NCBI RefSeq assembly: GCF_030167925.1
Contig: NZ_JASKUT010000001.1
Coordinates: forward strand, 2,976,001 to 3,040,000
Source of the DNA: Paenibacillus silviterrae
Lineage (GTDB): Bacteria > Bacillota > Bacilli > Paenibacillales > NBRC-103111
Direction: 5' to 3'
DNA length: 64,000 nucleotides
Below, piece after piece: positions 18,032 to 26,250 of the stretch (positions are counted from its first letter, which is position 1; the number at the start of each line of letters is the position of its first letter). Both the position numbers and the translations under genes were made by a program. The notes beneath the pieces were generated by a model. It did not search any database and was not told where the DNA came from. It saw only the letters and a list, made by a program, of their open reading frames with translations.

Positions 18032-18441
18032 GCTCTCCCGGTTGTATTCCCGAAATTTCGAATCATCGTAGTATCCAGGTTGTCCCAGCCGATCTCGATC
18101 CTCGCGGAACGAACGCCCGCCTCCTGCAGCAGCGTTGCGGTTGCCTCCGCCTCGTCGCGCTCCATGTTATAGTTCACTCCGAGCGCTTCCAGGAACCGGC
18201 TTCCGTCCCAAGTATCCATATAGCTTCGCCATGGCGCATGGAAGAAGGAACGATATCCGTAGGGAACCTCCTGCTCCCGCTGGCTGACATACGGACCGCT
18301 TAGCGCCGCTTTTGCCGTTCCATCGCGCTCGCCTACCTTGCCCAGCTTTTCCTCTGTGGATGCGAAGACGCTGCCGACCGGCCATGACGTGACCGCAAGG
18401 AGCAGCGATAAGGCCGTCATCCACCTTGACTTCGATTTCAT
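18022..18441 (-). CDS. N-terminal part of the frameshifted SLH protein, with signal peptide
   Basis: 139 residues. A signal peptide (MKSKSRWMTALSLLLAVTSW, cleavage after VFA) starts the protein behind a GGAGGG site. It continues with FFHAPWRSYMDTWDGSRFL and RSARIEIGWDNLD, which reads like the start of a barrel enzyme. After WDNLD the frame breaks up. Restoring one base near 18066-18075 gives WDNLDxYDDSKFREYNRES and joins the next frame. The fragment then ends at a chance stop. This is one gene of about 1357 codons, broken by a natural mutation or a sequencing error. Confidence 0.75.
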   Translation of the reverse strand: MKSKSRWMTALSLLLAVTSWPVGSVFASTEEKLGKVGERDGTAKAALSGPYVSQREQEVPYGYRSFFHAPWRSYMDTWDGSRFLEALGVNYNMERDEAEATATLLQEAGVRSARIEIGWDNLDTTMIRNFGNTTGRACA

Positions 18442-18558
18442 GTTTTCCCTCCGAACGAATATAGTTTCTATGTCTGAATGCGAGCTTCACCCTTCCTTGC
18501 CTGCCAATCCTTCTCTTCACCTCCATAAAAAGGCAGACATCATAGTATAGACGCTAGA

Positions 18559-18587
18559 TTGATACAATATGTTTCTTATTTTGACAA
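18559..18587 (-). promoter_or_regulatory. Promoter of the SLH protein gene
   Basis: On the minus strand TTGTCA (18582-18587) and TATCAA (18559-18564) are 17 bp apart. It sits directly after the thrZ terminator. Confidence 0.45.
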
Positions 18588-18623
18588 AAAAATGTACCAT
18601 TCTAATAGAATGATACATTTTGG
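18585..18623 (-). terminator. Terminator of the threonyl-tRNA synthetase gene
   Basis: A 13-bp stem with one mismatch (18591-18603 with 18607-18619) and a tight loop, followed on the minus strand by seven T. Confidence 0.85.
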
Positions 18624-18636
18624 ATTTGTTATTCGA

Positions 18637-20358
18637 TTAGCTTCGGCTGCGAATTTGCTCTATTACCCTTCTTATAAAATCGCCGACATCCATAGCTGCG
18701 GCATCGGCTTCCCCGTATTTTCGCACCGAAGCCTGCTTTCGCTCCTGCTCGCGGTCTCCCACAACGAGGATATACGGGATCTTGTCTTTCTGGGCTTCGC
18801 GGATTTTGTAGCCCAGCTTTTCGCTGCGGGCATCCAGCTCCACCCGGACTCCGGCCTGCAGCAGCTCCTCCTGCACCTCCCTGGCGTACTCGCCGTTGTT
18901 CTCGGATACCGGAATGAGCTTCACCTGAACCGGTGCAAGCCATGTCGGGAAAGCCCCGGCATAATGCTCGATCAGAATGGCCAGGAAGCGGTCGATCGAG
19001 CCGTAGACAGCCCGGTGAATGACGATGGGATGCGCCTTCCGGTTATCTTCATCCACATAAGAAAGCTCGAACTTGAGCGGCATTTGGAAATCAAGCTGAA
19101 CCGTTGCGCATTGATGGCTACGCTGAAGCGCGTCCCGGATATGAAAATCAATCTTCGGCCCGTAGAACGCACCGTCGCCGGGGTTCAGCTTGTAGTCGAT
19201 GCCAAGCTCCTCCAGTACTTGACGGAGAGCCCCCTCCGCCTGCTCCCACAGCGCATCGTCACCGAGCGACTTCTCAGGTCTAGTCGACAGCTCGACCGCA
19301 TAGGAGAAGCCGAACACCGCATACATCCGATCTATCAGCTGAATGACCTTCTTGATCTCCTCTCCTACTTGACTTGGTATCACGAAGAGGTGCGCGTCAT
19401 CCTGACAGAAGGTGCGGACGCGCAGCATGCCGTTTAACGCTCCGCTGAATTCATGGCGATGCACCTGCCCGAATTCGGCCATCCGGATCGGAAGCTCCCG
19501 GTAGGAGCGCAGCCGATTTTTGAAGATCAGCATGTGTCCGGGACAATTCATCGGCTTGAGCGCGAAGCTGCGATCGTCCACCTCCGTGAAATACATATTC
19601 TCGTGATAATGCTCCCAGTGCCCCGATTCCTCCCATAGCCTTTGGTTCATCATCAGCGGTGTCCGCACCTCATCGTATCCGTACTGCCGCTGCAGCTCTC
19701 TCGAGAAGCTCTCCAGCTCGTTTCGCACAATTTGCCCCTTCGGCAAATAGAACGGCATTCCCGGCGCTTCCTCCGAGAACATGAACAGCTCCAGCTGCTT
19801 GCCGAGCTTCCGGTGGTCTCTCTGCTGCGCCTCCTCCAGGAAATGCAGGTGCGCATCCAGCTCGGCTTGCCCGGCAAAGGCCGTCCCGTAGATTCGCTTC
19901 AGCATCTTGTTGCTGCTGTCCCCGCGCCAGTACGCCCCTGCCAGGCTGAGCAGCTTGAAGGCTTGCAGATCCCACGTCGAGCTTACGTGAGGCCCTCGGC
20001 ATAGATCTACGAATTCCCCCTGCTCATACAGGGATACCTCTTCGCCGGCCGGAATGTCCTCCAGCAGCTCCAGCTTCAAACCGTCTCCCAGCTCCGCGAA
20101 CAGCCGCGCCGCTTCCGCCCTTTCTACGACCCGCCGACGTATCGGATGATTCTCCCGGGCGATCTGCCTCATAGCCTCTTCTATGCGCGGGAGGTCGTCC
20201 GCGGACACGGCCGCCGAAGTATCGAAATCGTAGTAAAATCCATTCTCGATCGCCGGACCGATGCCCAATTGTACGTCCGGGTATAAGCGCCTCAGCGCTT
20301 GCGCCAGCAAATGAGCGGCGCTGTGCCGCAGGATAGACATATCATTTATCGAATTCAT
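18637..20358 (-). CDS. thrZ: Threonyl-tRNA synthetase lacking the TGS domain (ThrZ-like)
   Basis: 573 residues, against about 640 for standard ThrRS. The N-terminal TGS domain is missing; the protein opens with the editing/SAD domain (HSAAH at about 12-16, then GFYYDF and CRGPHV). The class II catalytic core follows with MNCPGHM, HRHEFSGALNGMLRVR and the zinc-site histidine region near IVIHRAVYGSIDRF. The C-terminal anticodon-binding domain is complete (LDARSEKLGYKIREAQ). It charges tRNA-Thr. The ATG at 20358 follows GGAGTGA. Two tandem T-box leaders and a strong promoter precede it, the arrangement known for the inducible thrZ of Bacillus, where three leaders are present. I use thrZ by analogy; a second, housekeeping thrS would be expected elsewhere. 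Confidence 0.93.
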   Translation of the reverse strand: MNSINDMSILRHSAAHLLAQALRRLYPDVQLGIGPAIENGFYYDFDTSAAVSADDLPRIEEAMRQIARENHPIRRRVVERAEAARLFAELGDGLKLELLEDIPAGEEVSLYEQGEFVDLCRGPHVSSTWDLQAFKLLSLAGAYWRGDSSNKMLKRIYGTAFAGQAELDAHLHFLEEAQQRDHRKLGKQLELFMFSEEAPGMPFYLPKGQIVRNELESFSRELQRQYGYDEVRTPLMMNQRLWEESGHWEHYHENMYFTEVDDRSFALKPMNCPGHMLIFKNRLRSYRELPIRMAEFGQVHRHEFSGALNGMLRVRTFCQDDAHLFVIPSQVGEEIKKVIQLIDRMYAVFGFSYAVELSTRPEKSLGDDALWEQAEGALRQVLEELGIDYKLNPGDGAFYGPKIDFHIRDALQRSHQCATVQLDFQMPLKFELSYVDEDNRKAHPIVIHRAVYGSIDRFLAILIEHYAGAFPTWLAPVQVKLIPVSENNGEYAREVQEELLQAGVRVELDARSEKLGYKIREAQKDKIPYILVVGDREQERKQASVRKYGEADAAAMDVGDFIRRVIEQIRSRS

Positions 20359-20391
20359 GTGTACTCACTCCATATGTTTAAAATGAACAGC

Positions 20392-20673
20392 AAAAAGCGC
20401 ACGTCCTCCCGGAAAGGGACGAGTGCGCTCGTGGTTCCACCCTACTTCGATCCGCCCTGGCTTGCATGACCGGCGAATCCTCATCAGCTCTGTAACGGGA
20501 GCACCCGGCAGACTATACTCTCATGACATATCACGATTTCCAGCCTGCAGCTGCAAGGGGGTAAAGTCCTCAGGATCGCCGGAGGGAATTTCAGCTCGGG
20601 TTCCCTCTCTCTGTGCGGCATCGCATAAGGCTTCATGTCCTTGGTCAACGCTTGATGATTATTGTTCCGTATA
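20392..20673 (-). ncRNA. Proximal T-box riboswitch (second of two tandem leaders)
   Basis: The T-box sequence GGGTGGAACCACGAG is at 20428-20442 on the minus strand. It is followed by a terminator stem (GCGCACTCGTCC with GGACGTGCGC) and a T-run ending at 20392. Upstream are the Stem I elements ACAGAGAGAGGG and GAGCTGAAA. A segment reading GGACTTTACC (minus strand) contains the Thr codons ACT and ACC; one of these is probably the specifier. Uncharged tRNA-Thr should stabilise the antiterminator and allow thrZ transcription. Confidence 0.9.
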
Positions 20674-20674
20674 T

Positions 20675-20945
20675 AAAAAACACACTCCATCCCGCAAAGG
20701 GACGAGCGCGCTCGTGGTTCCACCCTAATTCAATCCGCACGTGCTTGACCGCTATGCGAATCCTCATCAGTCTCTGTAACGGGAGTGCCCGGCGAACTAT
20801 ACTCTCATGGGTACCTCATGATTTCCAGCACGCAGCTACAAGGGGGTAAAGTCCTCAAGATCGCCGAAGGGGCTTGCAGCGCCAGGTCCCCTCTCTCTGT
20901 ACAGCGTCAGTAAGGCTTCATGTCCTTGATCGAAGCTTTTGATTG
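20675..20945 (-). ncRNA. Distal T-box riboswitch (first of two tandem leaders)
   Basis: A second GGGTGGAACCACGAG is at 20711-20725, with its own terminator and a run of six T (20675-20680). It shares with the proximal copy GGACATGAAGCCTTA, CAGAGAGAGG, and GAGGACTTTACCCCC, at a constant offset of about 284 bases. The two leaders therefore arose by tandem duplication. The transcription start is near 20945. Confidence 0.9.
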
Positions 20946-20951
20946 TTCACG

Positions 20952-20981
20952 ATTATATCGAGGGGACGAGGCGGTTGTCAA
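20952..20981 (-). promoter_or_regulatory. Strong sigma-A promoter of the thrZ leader
   Basis: Consensus TTGACA (20976-20981 on the complement) and TATAAT (20952-20957) with an 18-bp spacer. Promoter strength suits control by attenuation instead of initiation. Confidence 0.9.
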
Positions 20982-20988
20982 GCACAAA

Positions 20989-21549
20989 TCATCGCAGCTT
21001 GTTTAGGGCGTTGTATTCGCGGTCCAGTATGCTCATGATAACGTCCGTTTCATAACACCCGTCGATGAACGCCCCTTCTCGCTCTACTCCCTCCACGACA
21101 AAGCCGCACTTTTCGTAGCAAGCTCTCGCCCGTCGATTATATTCCAAAACACGCAGATCCACTCTATGCAGCCTCAGCTTCTCGAAGGCATACTGTAGAA
21201 TGAGTTCCGTTACTTCTGTGCCGATCCCCTTGCCCCAGCAGGAAGTATCCAGAATGCTGATTGAGTATCTCGCACGATGGTCTGCAGCCTGCTGCCGAAG
21301 TCCCGCCTTGCCGATAAAACGTCCCTCATATTCGATACACCATTTGTGCTCGGCTGAACGGATGTTCTCGAAGTAGGCAACGGCGGCTTCATGTGTGTTC
21401 ATCAAGGGATGTCTGCTGTCACGTCCAAGCATTCTCATGAGCTCGCTGCCACAGTCATAAGAGACATAATCGACGAGGTCTCGGGGAGTCGGTTTCCTCA
21501 GCAGAACACGTTTTCCGCGGATGCTGTTCGCGGTCATGTTAGTGTTCAA
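20989..21549 (-). CDS. GNAT acetyltransferase (RimJ/RimL-like)
   Basis: About 187 residues. The fold shows TPRDLVDYVSYD, IGKAGLRQQ, YSISILDTSCWGKGIGTEVTELIL (the acetyl-CoA pyrophosphate loop, with GKGIGT) and LRVLEYNRRARACYEKCGFVVEG, typical of RimJ/RimL-type N-acetyltransferases. I favour the TTG at 21549, preceded by AAGAGGT at six bases and overlapping the TGA of the upstream HIT gene; ATG 21537 is an alternative. It ends eight bases before the thrZ promoter. The substrate is unknown. Confidence 0.85.
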   Translation of the reverse strand: MNTNMTANSIRGKRVLLRKPTPRDLVDYVSYDCGSELMRMLGRDSRHPLMNTHEAAVAYFENIRSAEHKWCIEYEGRFIGKAGLRQQAADHRARYSISILDTSCWGKGIGTEVTELILQYAFEKLRLHRVDLRVLEYNRRARACYEKCGFVVEGVEREGAFIDGCYETDVIMSILDREYNALNKLR

Positions 21550-21959
21550 GGCGATACCTCTTGTACAGCGGCAGTCATGGCGCGGCAGGTTTCCTTCAGC
21601 CTGTCCGCAGCATCGTTTACCGGCTCCAGCCACCCGAACCCATCCTCCTTGTACCTGGGGAACACATGCATATGATAATGACCGAGGTCATTAAACCGCC
21701 CGCCATTTTGCATCACGGTGATGCCATCCGGCTCATAAAGTCGCTTTAACGCCTTACTTACAACGATCGACGCTTGATAGACCGATTGAACGGTCTGCTC
21801 GTCGAGCTCCTCCAAGTCCAGGTAGTGCCTTTTGGGCAGGATTAACGTATGTCCTTCGTTTAACGGAGCGATGTCCAATAAACAAGTTATATGTTCATCC
21901 TCGTAGATGATCTGTGCCTCGATGGTCCGGTTTGCTAACCGGCAGCCGAAACATTCCAT
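21546..21959 (-). CDS. HIT-family nucleotide-binding protein
   Basis: 137 residues. The histidine triad HYHMHVFPR is near residue 95, and the N terminus has C-F-G-C (CxxC), as in Hint-like proteins that bind zinc. PLNEGHTLILPKRHY is the conserved nucleotide-pocket segment. HIT enzymes hydrolyse adenosine-phosphoramidates or dinucleoside polyphosphates. The start follows AGGAGGT. It overlaps the GNAT gene, so the two form an operon. Confidence 0.9.
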   Translation of the reverse strand: MECFGCRLANRTIEAQIIYEDEHITCLLDIAPLNEGHTLILPKRHYLDLEELDEQTVQSVYQASIVVSKALKRLYEPDGITVMQNGGRFNDLGHYHMHVFPRYKEDGFGWLEPVNDAADRLKETCRAMTAAVQEVSP

Positions 21960-22162
21960 AATTCTTCGGACCTCCTGTTGGGTGGATTCACGGTGGCGAA
22001 AACAACACTCCCTGCAGCTTTTGCAACGAAACCGCTCAAAACAAGCCCATCAAGCCGCCTCTATTGCACAGTATGCAACGTAAATCCGGCCGATCGACCT
22101 TACACCAGTCTAAATCCTTGTTTTGATTGCGATCCTGCAGCACAGACATCATGCAGCAGCAT

Positions 22163-22195
22163 GAAAAAGAAAACCTAGCCACAGCCAGGTTTTCT
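22163..22195 (-). terminator. Terminator after the GNAT/serine hydrolase operon
   Basis: On the minus strand AGAAAACCT and AGGTTTTCT pair (22169-22177 with 22187-22195) and TTTCTTTTTC follows. The 240 bases between this gene and the HIT gene hold nothing else recognisable. Confidence 0.75.
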
Positions 22196-22200
22196 CCGCA

Positions 22201-22674
22201 TTACTTCCGCAGCATTCCCCTATAGATCCCAGGGGTGGAGCCTTCAATCACCGTAGCGCCGACAATACGGCTGTAGTACTCCTTAGGTCCGGCGCTTCCG
22301 ATCACCGCGTAGGCGTAGCCGGACAGCTTCATCGCCTGCAGGCAGGCCAACAGCAGCCCTTTGCCCGCACCCTGCTTGCGCGCGTCGGAGGCTACGCCGG
22401 TGGGTCCGAAGAAGTTACGGCACGTAGCGTCATAACAGCCGAAGCCGATCAGCGCTCCATCCTTCACCGCAATGTAGCAGGACACCGGCTGATTCGCGAA
22501 CGCCGCCTCGCACTCGCTTGCCCACGCCTCGTTGAAGTGCTCGCGAACCCAAGCCACGACAACATGCTTCTCCGGCGCAATCGCGCGGCGAATATCGACC
22601 CCTTGCTCCGCCAGCTCCGCAAGGACTGGCTCCACTGCCGGAAGCTCGTACAGCTTAACTAACATATCGGACAT
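22201..22674 (-). CDS. GNAT acetyltransferase
   Basis: 157 residues with a compact GNAT core: SCYIAVKDGALIGFGCYD (beta strands 2-3), then GPTGVASDARKQGAGKGLLLACLQAM (the Q/RxxGxG/A acetyl-CoA loop; here KQGAGKG) and a C-terminal strand with PKEYYSRIVGA. It lies 18 bases downstream of the serine hydrolase and is probably in its operon; start behind GGAAGGAAG. Substrate is unknown. Confidence 0.82.
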   Translation of the reverse strand: MSDMLVKLYELPAVEPVLAELAEQGVDIRRAIAPEKHVVVAWVREHFNEAWASECEAAFANQPVSCYIAVKDGALIGFGCYDATCRNFFGPTGVASDARKQGAGKGLLLACLQAMKLSGYAYAVIGSAGPKEYYSRIVGATVIEGSTPGIYRGMLRK

Positions 22675-22692
22675 GACCGTCCACTTCCTTCC

Positions 22693-23781
22693 CTATTGTT
22701 GTTCAAGACACGCCGCGACGGCGTTATGGAAGCAATCCCGCAGCCTCACGACAGACACTCCGCGCCCGTAATGCACACGATTCGTCAGCAGCACCACGCT
22801 AAGCTCCCGGTCCGGATCGATATACAAGCTTGTTCCCGTGAATCCGGTATGACCGTAGCATCGCTCGGACAGCAGGTCTCCCGACGCATCCCAGTAATCC
22901 CCCTTGAGAGACCAGCCGAGTCCGCGCCGGCCTCCCGGAAGACCGTGCGTCCAGGAACGGGTTGCCGCCTGTACCGTAGCCTCGGAAAACAGCCTCCTGC
23001 CGTTCACCGAACCGCCCCCTGCCCATAGGTCGGCATAACGCGACAGGTCATGAGCCGTCGAGAACAGCCCTGCATGTCCGCACACGCCTCCCATTGCCCT
23101 GGCATTCTCGTCGTGAACTACGCCCCAAAGCGGAGCCCCAGTCTGGTCATCCCACTCCGTCGCCGCTATCCGTCCCCTGAACTCCACTGGAGGTACAAAC
23201 ATCGTATCGCTCATCCCCAGCGGCTCGTAAACATATCTTCGAGCCGCCGCATCGAGCGGCATGCCGAACCGTGACGCTGCCAGCTGCCCCAGCACGATAT
23301 AGCCAAGGTCGCTGTATTCAATGCGCTCTCCGGGCTTAGCTGCCAACTCCTGCTCGTACACATGCGCCAGGATCTGCTCGGCCGACCAGCCGTGGGAGTG
23401 CAGATTCACATGGGACCGCAAGCCCGACGTATGGGTCAGCAGCTGCCGAATCGTGACCTCCTCCTTCCCGTTGCCTCCGAATTCCGCCAAATGGTAAGCA
23501 ACGGGATCCTTCAAGCGAAGCTCGCCCTGCTCCAGCAGTATCAGGATAAGCGGCAGCGTGCTTGCGGTCTTGGTGAGGGAAGCCGTATCGTAGATTGTCC
23601 CGAGCGTCGCCGGAATCTTGGTCTCCTCCGTATCCACAGCCCGTCCCGCAACATGGAAATATTTACGTCCCGCCAAGCTGACGACGGCGACCGCTCCCGG
23701 CGTCACCTTGCGCTTCGTTTCTCGGTCAAGCAAACGGAAGGCGGCGGCAAGCCTTTCCTCATTCATCACCAATAAGCTCAT
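22693..23781 (-). CDS. Beta-lactamase-fold serine hydrolase (class C/PBP-like)
   Basis: 362 residues without a signal peptide. It has the three catalytic motifs of this superfamily: S68-L-T-K71 (SxxK), YSDLGY near residue 148 (YxN-like), and HTGFTG near residue 312 (KTG-like). LLTHTSGL is a further landmark of esterase/peptidase members. Such proteins are D-peptidases, esterases or amide hydrolases rather than true beta-lactamases. Its cytoplasmic location argues against cell-wall work. Confidence 0.85.
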   Translation of the reverse strand: MSLLVMNEERLAAAFRLLDRETKRKVTPGAVAVVSLAGRKYFHVAGRAVDTEETKIPATLGTIYDTASLTKTASTLPLILILLEQGELRLKDPVAYHLAEFGGNGKEEVTIRQLLTHTSGLRSHVNLHSHGWSAEQILAHVYEQELAAKPGERIEYSDLGYIVLGQLAASRFGMPLDAAARRYVYEPLGMSDTMFVPPVEFRGRIAATEWDDQTGAPLWGVVHDENARAMGGVCGHAGLFSTAHDLSRYADLWAGGGSVNGRRLFSEATVQAATRSWTHGLPGGRRGLGWSLKGDYWDASGDLLSERCYGHTGFTGTSLYIDPDRELSVVLLTNRVHYGRGVSVVRLRDCFHNAVAACLEQQ

Positions 23782-23892
23782 CCCCTAGTTCCCCCATCGC
23801 AGCGCAATAATCCAATCGTATTTCCCTGCCGATTGCCGGTCTTTCCCTAGATCTTTATTTCTATCCTCTGGTCAAATATTCCTGCTAATACT

Positions 23893-23928
23893 AAAAAAGA
23901 CCGTACCCCTCAATTAGGGTACAGTCTT
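23893..23928. terminator. Terminator after the CNNM/CorC gene
   Basis: A 12-bp stem with one mismatch (23897-23908 with 23917-23928). On the minus strand the T-run TTTTTTAG follows, ending the leftward CNNM gene. The other side of the gap, 23782-23890, shows nothing. Confidence 0.8.
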
Positions 23929-23937
23929 CATCTATGG

Positions 23938-25260
23938 TTACGCCGTCTGGACCTGCGGATCCAGCTGTCTCAGCAAAATCCGGGAGATTCGCAGATCGTC
24001 CGTTTCTTCCACTATGAATTCATACTCGTCATTGTACATGATCGCTTGGCCCTTCTTCGGAGGAATCTCAATCTGAGAGTAAATCCATCCGCCCAACGTA
24101 TCATAATCCTCAGAGGTAATATTCAAGCCGAAGTGAACGTTAAACTCATCAATCAGCAAGCGGCCGTCAATCGAGAAGGTTTTGTCGTCCTTCTTCTCAA
24201 TGCTTTGGCGCTCCTCCGTATCGAATTCGTCCTGAATTTCCCCGACGATTTCCTCCAGAATATCCTCAAGAGTAACAAGTCCCGCCGTTCCGCCATATTC
24301 ATCGATCAGCAGCGCCATCTGCACCTTTTTCTTCTGCATCATCTTCAGCAGATTACTGATTGGCATGGAATCAGGAACCTTCATAATCGGACGAAGCATT
24401 TTTCGCAGATCGGATACATTAAATTGCGCTTTTAGCAAATCCTTTATATGAACGAAGCCGATGATGTTGTCCTTATCGGGATCGCATACCGGATACCGTG
24501 TACGCATCTCCCGCATCGCAATGTCCATGTTCTCCTTAAAATCAAGATTCGCATACAAGCAGCTCATCTCTTTACGGGGAATCATGATCTCACGGGCATT
24601 CGTTTCCGTAAACTCAAATATATTGTCGACCAGCGCGATCTCCGTATTGTCAATCAGACCGCTTTTGTGGCTTTCTTTCATCAAAACGCGAATCTCTTCT
24701 TCCGTATGCGCCGCTTCGTGCTCCTGAGCAGGCTCAATCCCGACAATGCGCAGCATCCAGTTGGACAGTCCGTTCAGGACCCAGATAAACGGAAACATAA
24801 TTTTGTAAAAAACTAGAAGCGGAATCGACGCCCACAGCGTCACTTCCTCCGACTTACGTATGGCGTACGTCTTCGGGAACTGCTCACCCAAGGTGATATG
24901 CAGCGTGGTCATAATGGAAAAGGCGATGATAAACGATATGGTATGCAGTGCTACATCATTTAATCCGAAATAATCGATTAAGAGCGGTTCAAGCATTTGG
25001 GCAATGGCGGGCTCGCCGACCCAACCTAAGCCTAGTGACGTTAAAGTGATACCCAACTGACATGCCGATAAATACGCGTTAATGTTGGTAAGAATGTTTT
25101 GCGCAAACTTCGCGCTGTTGTTGCCTTCCAGAACCAATGCTTCGATCCGGGTATTGCGGACCTTCACCATCGCGAATTCCGCGGCGACAAAGAAACCGTT
25201 CACAAGCACCAAAGCAAGTATTAATGCAATGTTCCATAAGGCAGGTAAAGGATCACCCAA
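23938..25260 (-). CDS. CNNM/CorC-family membrane protein (DUF21-CBS-CorC/HlyC)
   Basis: 440 residues. An N-terminal DUF21 domain has three to four membrane helices and the motifs NGFFVAAEFAMVKVR and SACQLGITLTSLGLGW. Two CBS domains follow (about 205-330, with IMIPRKEM and LLIDEYGGTAGLVTLEDILEEIVGEI), then a CorC_HlyC domain (about 350-435, TLGGW). Family members move magnesium or other divalent cations out of the cell. The older name hemolysin is misleading. The start is TTG 25260, after AGGAGTGGATAGG. There is a good promoter 90 bases upstream. I saw no magnesium (M-box) riboswitch. Confidence 0.88.
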   Translation of the reverse strand: MGDPLPALWNIALILALVLVNGFFVAAEFAMVKVRNTRIEALVLEGNNSAKFAQNILTNINAYLSACQLGITLTSLGLGWVGEPAIAQMLEPLLIDYFGLNDVALHTISFIIAFSIMTTLHITLGEQFPKTYAIRKSEEVTLWASIPLLVFYKIMFPFIWVLNGLSNWMLRIVGIEPAQEHEAAHTEEEIRVLMKESHKSGLIDNTEIALVDNIFEFTETNAREIMIPRKEMSCLYANLDFKENMDIAMREMRTRYPVCDPDKDNIIGFVHIKDLLKAQFNVSDLRKMLRPIMKVPDSMPISNLLKMMQKKKVQMALLIDEYGGTAGLVTLEDILEEIVGEIQDEFDTEERQSIEKKDDKTFSIDGRLLIDEFNVHFGLNITSEDYDTLGGWIYSQIEIPPKKGQAIMYNDEYEFIVEETDDLRISRILLRQLDPQVQTA

Positions 25261-25350
25261 TTAGTTTCCTATCCACTCCTCTTGAGCGAATAGGTACACC
25301 TCCTTGAAGTATGTTTAGATAGCCATACAGAGTCGTATCGCTTATATATC

Positions 25351-25378
25351 ATTATAAAGCAATAACGAGCAATCACAA
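25351..25378 (-). promoter_or_regulatory. Sigma-A promoter of the CNNM gene
   Basis: TTGTGA (25373-25378 on the complement) and TATAAT (25351-25356), 16-bp spacer. Confidence 0.65.
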
Positions 25379-25568
25379 GGAACCGTCCGGGTCTTCCCCG
25401 GCGATAAGGGGATGGAACGGGAATGTACGGCCTACATTTGTGAACTTTTTCGCTTCTTACGGGTCATTTTGCGTCAATTTGGACGATAGCGAAGGAATTT
25501 CGATGAAAGCTCCCGAGTCTAATCGAGAAATACATATTTCGCCTTGAGAAAGAATGCCGCAATATGAA

Positions 25569-25601
25569 AAACCTAGCCTGCGAGGTGCGGCTAGGTCTTT
25601 T
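25569..25601. terminator. Orphan bidirectional hairpin in a gene-free region
   Basis: AAAAACCTAGCC and GGCTAGGTCTTTT form a strong stem of eight pairs plus A/T tails. No gene ends here, so it is either an old terminator or part of the repeat-rich intergenic stretch. Confidence 0.55.
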
Positions 25602-25689
25602 AAGCATGGGAGTGATGGCTAAACATTAGTCTTTCCAACCAATTATGCACGTTTCGAGGCTCAATTAGAGGCCGGAGACATTTTTTGGA

Positions 25690-26085
25690 GCAGCGTCAAC
25701 ATCCATTAAGCAACTTTTGTTGTTACTGGCCCAATATTCCCGGCCGTGATAGGCACCGGACGCGCGGTAACGTTATTTTTTCACCTTACTGGCCTAGTCG
25801 AACTCACGTTTGGCAAATTAAAGTGATTTCACAACGTTACAGCGACCGTTTCCTGACCTTGATAGGCATAGGGTGCCAGGTAACGTTATTTTTGCACCTT
25901 ACTGGCCTAGTTGAACTCATGTTTGGCAAGTTAAGGTGATTTTATAACGTTACAGCGACCGTTTCCTGACCTTGACAGGCATAGGGTGCCACGTTATTTT
26001 TTCACCTACTGGCCTAATCGAACTCACGTTTGGCAAGTTAAGGTGATTTCACAACGTTACAGCAGGCGTTTTTGGCCGTTTCGTC
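25690..26085. repeat. Tandem array of about 3.5 palindrome-bearing repeats (~110 bp each)
   Basis: Within a 1-kb gene-free stretch (25261-26250), a unit of about 113 then 108 bases recurs. Landmarks start at 25766, 25879 and 25990, with a degraded partial copy before. Each unit opens with GTAACGTTATTTTTTCACC and closes with GGTGATTT...AACGTTAC. The ends of each unit are thus complementary and can fold as a long hairpin, with TTACTGGCC and GGCAAGTTAA inside. No open frame runs through the array. The rest of the gene-free stretch shows only a promoter and one orphan hairpin. Confidence 0.8.
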
Positions 26086-26250
26086 TGTTTAAGCACACGG
26101 CGACACCCTATGGCCTCCCCCGTATCCAGCCCCCAAAACTTTGAACACCATTCTGCAAAATGCAGCTTTCAACTCCATTACCCAATACGTTATAGCTTAA
26201 TTACCATGATGCACCAAAGCCCGGCAGCACCCGCCCGCTCCGTGCTCCTG

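Noticed and set aside
21978..22178. A 66-codon plus-strand frame in the gap before the GNAT gene
   Set aside because: It has no recognised domain and ends inside the hairpin of the GNAT terminator. Its cysteines suggested a zinc ribbon, but spacing is irregular.
25261..25400. Magnesium (M-box) riboswitch before the CNNM gene
   Set aside because: The leader is short and lacks the conserved multi-stem core. Only an ordinary promoter and a ribosome binding site were seen.
25690..26085. CRISPR array
   Set aside because: Repeat units are about 110 bases and contiguous, with no short constant repeats separated by unique spacers, and there are no cas genes nearby.
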